A stretch of DNA of 26,346 nt from CAZFZT01 sp964523675 (GTDB taxonomy: Bacteria > Planctomycetota > Phycisphaerae > Phycisphaerales > SM1A02), in the NCBI GenBank assembly GCA_964523675.1, contig CAZFZT010000044.1, forward strand, positions 1-26,346, in the 5' to 3' direction. Each line of letters begins with the position of its first letter. Position 1 is the stretch's first letter. This document shows, in pieces, positions 23,264-26,346 of this stretch. The notes beneath the pieces are model-generated. The model saw nothing but the letters and a program-made list of their open reading frames with translations. It was not told where the DNA came from and did not search any database. The translations under genes and the position numbers were made by a program.

Positions 23264-24637
23264 TCAACGTAGGACGCTCTCACTGCAATGACGTGCTTCT
23301 TGCCGCGCGACGCCCTTCGCATATCGTGCGGGAGAGAAGGCGCGGATGTCAACCGAGGGCTCTCCTTCGAGTAGGGATTCGCAGATGATGCGGCCGGTGA
23401 TGGGGCCAAGTGCAAAGCCCATCATGGCATGTCCTGTAGCGATATAGAGGTTTGCAACTTCGCTTGCCCATCCGATGACGGGCAGCCCATCAGCAGTGCA
23501 AGGTCGCAGCCCGCACCAGGTCGAATGCACCTCTGCCTGATCGATGCCGTGCAGATACTCACGTGCGCCTCGTCGCAACATGTCGAGCCGACTGTGAACG
23601 AGGTTGTGGTTCATTCCTGAGAACTCCACTGTGCCGGCAAGTCTCAGGGCGTTGCTCCGCGACAGTTGCGACTTGGTGCCGTTGCTCCCAGGCGCGGCGT
23701 GCACTTGTGACTCGAGGGGTGTAATGGGTGTGACTGCAACAAAGCTCTCAGCCAGGACAGATGTCGTACTGACCCGGGGCGATGTCTCAGGCAGGAGCAC
23801 ATTCATGTGGTAGCCCTTCCCAGGTTGCATCGGAATGTTGACGCCGATTCGCCGCGCAAGTTGAGACGACCATATGCCACCGGCAAGGATGATCGTCTGC
23901 GCTGAAAGTCTCTCACCGGTTTCAAGCACGACGCCAATGCACGTATCACCCTTGCGTTCAATCGAGCGCACCTCCACACCGTTCCGAAGCGCCGCGCCTT
24001 GCTGTCTCGCACGGTGGGCGATCTCGCGCAAAAACAGTCCGGGATTGGCAAAGCGACTATCGGTGTAGTGTGCAGCGCCGACAATGCCTTCTTTGAACGC
24101 CGGCTCTCGAAATCGCAACTCGGTACCGCTGAGAACATGAACGTCGTAGCCGTACGAGCGAATGAGTTCTGCCTCAGCGCGACCTTGTGAGAAGCGACTC
24201 TCTGTGCCAAATACGTCTAGCCATCCAGTCCGGTGGTACTCACACTGGATGTTTTCGTCGTCGATCAGGGCATCGAACGCTTCGCCCGCTGCGAAGCCGA
24301 GTTCAGCAAGGGCTTTCATGCTGCGTTCGAAATGTTCTGAGGAACATGCCTTGCGAAACCGCCACATCCAGCTGATGAGTTCCCGATCAAGGCGCGGCGG
24401 AATGTAGAGCGGATTCAGTGGATTGAAGAGCATCCGCATGGTTTGCCCGACCAATCCAGGGCGCGGCATGGGGGGGTGGCCCAGTGCGATGATGCCCGCG
24501 TTGCCGGTCGAGCAGCAGGTGTCGAAATTGCCGCGATCAAGGAGCGTGACATTCGAGCCGCGCTTCGCGAGGTAATACGCTGCACTCGTTCCAATGACAC
24601 CGCCGCCGATTATCAGGATCTGGCCAGAAACAGACAT
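23264..24637 (-). CDS. DadA-like FAD-dependent amino acid dehydrogenase/oxidase
   Basis: 457 residues. The N-terminus has the FAD-binding dinucleotide fold (ILIIGGGVIGTSAAYYLAKRG, then LLDRG). The C-terminus has the DAO-family pattern of D-amino acid dehydrogenase: TWCGLRPCTADGLPVIGW and NLYIATGHAMMGFALGP. PGKGYHMNVLLP corresponds to the central GKGYS segment. E. coli DadA has 432 residues. Such enzymes oxidatively deaminate amino acids (often D-amino acids) and pass electrons to the quinone pool; related enzymes use sarcosine, glycine or hydroxyproline isomers, so the substrate is uncertain. It is convergent with the STAS gene and divergent from comF (94 bp). No Shine-Dalgarno. Confidence 0.9.
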   Translation of the reverse strand: MSVSGQILIIGGGVIGTSAAYYLAKRGSNVTLLDRGNFDTCCSTGNAGIIALGHPPMPRPGLVGQTMRMLFNPLNPLYIPPRLDRELISWMWRFRKACSSEHFERSMKALAELGFAAGEAFDALIDDENIQCEYHRTGWLDVFGTESRFSQGRAEAELIRSYGYDVHVLSGTELRFREPAFKEGIVGAAHYTDSRFANPGLFLREIAHRARQQGAALRNGVEVRSIERKGDTCIGVVLETGERLSAQTIILAGGIWSSQLARRIGVNIPMQPGKGYHMNVLLPETSPRVSTTSVLAESFVAVTPITPLESQVHAAPGSNGTKSQLSRSNALRLAGTVEFSGMNHNLVHSRLDMLRRGAREYLHGIDQAEVHSTWCGLRPCTADGLPVIGWASEVANLYIATGHAMMGFALGPITGRIICESLLEGEPSVDIRAFSPARYAKGVARQEARHCSESVLR

Positions 24638-24731
24638 AAGGGTGATGATACGGTACCGCAGGGGCGCTTCGCTCGGCCAGCTCGCGGGCGCAGCGGAATG
24701 GAGCCGCTGTTGCCGCTGCTATGATCTGCAC

Positions 24732-25532
24732 ATGCGATGGCAGTGGCGCATGCCTGACATGCGGAAGTGGGCGCGGCTTGCTTCTCAAGAATGCGATCAG
24801 TTCTGCGAAGAATGGATCGGCTGGTCACTGCCACCCGTGGCAAAGGCGATCGAGGAGTCAGGGTGGCGACCTGCTGATCGAACGCGGTACTGTCATCGAT
24901 GCGGCGAAACGGTCGGGCTTGGTGAGGCAGATGGGCGCGGTTGCGGATCATGCCGCGACAAGCCCATCTCCAGTGATGGAATTGTGCGTTTGGGAACATA
25001 TAGCGATTCCTTGCGAGCGTGGGTCTTGGAGATCAAGTATGCGAGGTGGATACAGATGGGGTGGCATCTCGGCGGCGAACTCGGTCGTGCTCTGCGCCAA
25101 GCGCATGTGATCGATTTGGAGCGTGCTGTGGTCGTGCCAATGCCGATGCCATGGCTACGCCGGGTCCATCGAGGGATTGATCATGCTGAGGTGCTCGGGC
25201 TCTCGGTGGCACGTGAGCTGGGGGTGCCGTTGCTGCGTGTGCTTGCCAAGTCAAACGGGCCGACGCAGCTAACGGTCCCCAAGGGGATGCGGCGGATCAA
25301 TGCGAGGCGGGGGATGCGGGTGAGGCGCAGAATCGGTGGGTGGCCACTTCAAGGAAGGCACGTCATTCTTGTGGATGATGTGCGGACAACCGGTTCGTCA
25401 TTGGGGGCAGCGACCCGGCTGCTTCGCCCGTTGAGGGTTGGACGAGTCATTGAGGCAGTTGTTGCAGTTGCAGAGCGAGCTCGTCGCACGGCGGATGGTG
25501 CGATGCCGAGCGATAGAGCGGCGTCAGCTTGA
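24732..25532 (+). CDS. comF: ComF-family phosphoribosyltransferase-like protein
   Basis: 266 residues from the ATG at 24732; an upstream in-frame ATG at 24594 lies inside the dadA gene and is rejected, and an ATG at 24750 is possible. A zinc-finger-like module has C54, C57, C71 and C74 (CHRCGE...GCGSC). The phosphoribosyltransferase-like domain has the family pattern VVVPMPMPWLRRVHRGIDHAE and ends with the PRPP-binding loop VILVDDVRTTGSSL (211-224). ComF proteins support natural transformation in several bacteria (ComFC/GntX), probably on the cytoplasmic side of DNA uptake; the substrate is unproven. It stands alone between dadA and the rRNA promoter. No Shine-Dalgarno. Confidence 0.9.
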   Translation: MRWQWRMPDMRKWARLASQECDQFCEEWIGWSLPPVAKAIEESGWRPADRTRYCHRCGETVGLGEADGRGCGSCRDKPISSDGIVRLGTYSDSLRAWVLEIKYARWIQMGWHLGGELGRALRQAHVIDLERAVVVPMPMPWLRRVHRGIDHAEVLGLSVARELGVPLLRVLAKSNGPTQLTVPKGMRRINARRGMRVRRRIGGWPLQGRHVILVDDVRTTGSSLGAATRLLRPLRVGRVIEAVVAVAERARRTADGAMPSDRAASA

Positions 25533-25561
25533 GATTTTTCACCAGATTGACGTTGAGCGGC

Positions 25562-25589
25562 TTGACAGCATGGGGCGGATGACTAGAAT
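25562..25589 (+). promoter_or_regulatory. Near-consensus sigma-70-type rRNA operon promoter
   Basis: TTGACA (25562-25567, perfect -35), a 16-bp spacer, then TAGAAT (25584-25589, 5 of 6 match to TATAAT). It lies about 30 bp after the comF stop and ~410 nt before mature 16S rRNA, with initiation expected near 25596. This is the best housekeeping promoter in the window, as expected for an rRNA operon. Confidence 0.85.
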
Positions 25590-25595
25590 CTCCAT

Positions 25596-26005
25596 CCCTG
25601 CCAGGAATCATCCCGGCAAGCAACCCGGGCGGCTTTGTGCTGCCCGTTCGGCTCCTTGAAAAGTGAACAGTTGGGTACGCCGCGAGGATGTGCCCGGACG
25701 TTCGAATCGTTCACACGGTTCGGTCGAACGGGAAAAAAACCATGGGGCGATCGATCTCACAGCCCGATCGTCCTTCGGACATCCTTGTGATGCCAGATAA
25801 GTCAATTCAACAGCTTGCGTGATGCTTCGTTTCGGCGAGGTGTCGGGCAGGATGTTCGAGAACCACCAGCGGGTTTAGCCGCCCGCTGGCATCGCGTTGT
25901 TGAAGCGCGATGAGACCGTCCGGTCTGCCACTAAGCCGGCAGGCCGGTCGCCACGGCTCAAATCTTCGGATCATCAACCGCGTTTCGGCGCGGATTCGAG
26001 AAATC
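25596..26005 (+). other. rRNA leader with boxA and processing hairpins
   Basis: This ~410-nt stretch holds no gene. Downstream of the promoter is a boxA-like antitermination element (25651-25670), then an inverted repeat CGTTCGA/TCGAACG (25699-25730). Nearer 16S come three strong hairpins: CCAGCGGG/CCCGCTGG (25866-25889), CATCGCG/CGCGATG (25890-25912), and a 10-bp stem CCGGTCTGCC/GGCAGGCCGG (25920-25947, one G.U). These probably shape the precursor for NusB/S10-dependent antitermination and RNase processing. The matching arm 3' of 16S is beyond the window. Confidence 0.7.
25651..25670 (+). promoter_or_regulatory. boxA antitermination element in the rRNA leader
   Basis: GCTCCTTGAAAAGTGAACAG closely resembles the boxA sequences of bacterial rRNA leaders (TGYTCTTTGAAAA-type). 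It lies ~55 nt after the predicted start, where NusB-NusE would load onto the transcript. Confidence 0.7.
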
Positions 26006-26346
26006 AATTGAAGAGTTTGATCCTGGCTCAGATTGAACGCTGGCGGCATGGCTAAAACATGCAAGTCGAGCGCGAAAGGGGCTTCGGCCCCGAGTAGAGC
26101 GGCGAAAGGGCGAGGAATACGTTTCTACGTACCCCGAGGTCGAGGATAGTCCAGGGAAACCTGGGGTAATACTCGATGTGGTCCTTCGGGATCAAAGGCT
26201 TGCTGCCTCGGGAGCGGGGAACGTCCTATCAGGTTGTTGGTGAGGTAACGGCTCACCAAGCCTTAGACGGGTAGCGGGTGTGAGAGCATGACCCGCCGCA
26301 TCGGGACTGAGACACTGCCCGGACTCCTACGGGAGGCTGCAGTAAC
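26006..26346 (+). rRNA. rrs: 16S ribosomal RNA, 5' part (cut by window edge)
   Basis: The 5' end is placed at AATTGAAGAGTTTGATC, identical to the universal 27F region, followed by CTGGCTCAGATTGAACGCTGG (two adjacent segments). About 341 nt are present, through GACTGAGACACTGCCC and ACTCCTACGGGAGGCTGC. The EUB338 target reads CTGC where most bacteria have CAGC, a base shared with the planctomycete EUB338-II target. GGCGGCATGGCTAA near the start also fits Phycisphaerae. The exact 5' end could shift by a few bases. Confidence 0.97.

Noticed and set aside
25533..26005. tRNA or small protein gene in the region before 16S
   Set aside because: No cloverleaf with a TTCRANY T-arm and CCA-type acceptor could be drawn; short frames here overlap the rRNA leader and 16S.
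1..26346. Mobile element, CRISPR array or defence system
   Set aside because: No transposase, integrase, terminal inverted repeats, spaced direct repeats or defence-gene motifs were found; all long frames belong to core metabolism, motility or regulation.

Overview
The window looks like a chromosomal segment of a flagellated, Gram-negative-type bacterium of the Planctomycetota, most likely class Phycisphaerae. The support is indirect but consistent. The partial 16S rRNA at the right edge has a planctomycete-like CTGC instead of CAGC in the EUB338 target region. There is a Tat-exported Gfo/Idh/MocA oxidoreductase, a FliW/CsrA-type flagellar control module, a flagellar P-ring protein (so an outer membrane), and mostly weak or absent Shine-Dalgarno sequences. 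Nothing resembles a prophage, IS element, CRISPR array or tRNA.

Layout. (1) 1-4716, minus strand: a truncated Gfo/Idh/MocA oxidoreductase, a secreted PDZ-ankyrin protein overlapping yicC, secG and tpiA. (2) 4946-9235, plus strand: sucA and sucB, the E1 and E2 subunits of 2-oxoglutarate dehydrogenase. A strong hairpin terminator at 9276-9307 lies between sucB and the convergent flagellin. (3) 9333-19820, minus strand: a flagellar block. In transcription order it reads flgI, flgJ (rod-binding domain only), flgN-like, flgK, an unusually long flgL, fliW, csrA, flagellin 2, flagellin 1. A HEAT-like lipoprotein of unknown function lies upstream. (4) 21543-23227, plus strand: a NifU-C/Nfu protein, a second and divergent CsrA, a membrane-anchored HMA metal-binding protein and a STAS-domain protein. 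(5) 23264-25532: a DadA-like FAD oxidoreductase (minus) and a ComF-family phosphoribosyltransferase (plus), divergently arranged. (6) 25562-26346, plus strand: a near-consensus rRNA promoter, boxA, a hairpin-rich leader and the first ~340 nt of 16S rRNA.

The most interesting signal is a possible post-transcriptional circuit. Most genes here have little or no Shine-Dalgarno sequence, but both flagellins, flgI, fliW and both csrA genes have strong AGGAG-type sites. In five of these six the site lies in the loop of a small hairpin. The core CANGGANG, the heart of the CsrA/RsmA RNA motif, occurs exactly in the leaders of flagellin 1, flagellin 2 and csrA (twice). With FliW, the known CsrA antagonist, encoded in the same block and a second CsrA nearby, this suggests a FliW-CsrA-flagellin homeostasis circuit with two CsrA paralogues in this phylum. 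This is inference from sequence patterns; no folding or binding data were available.
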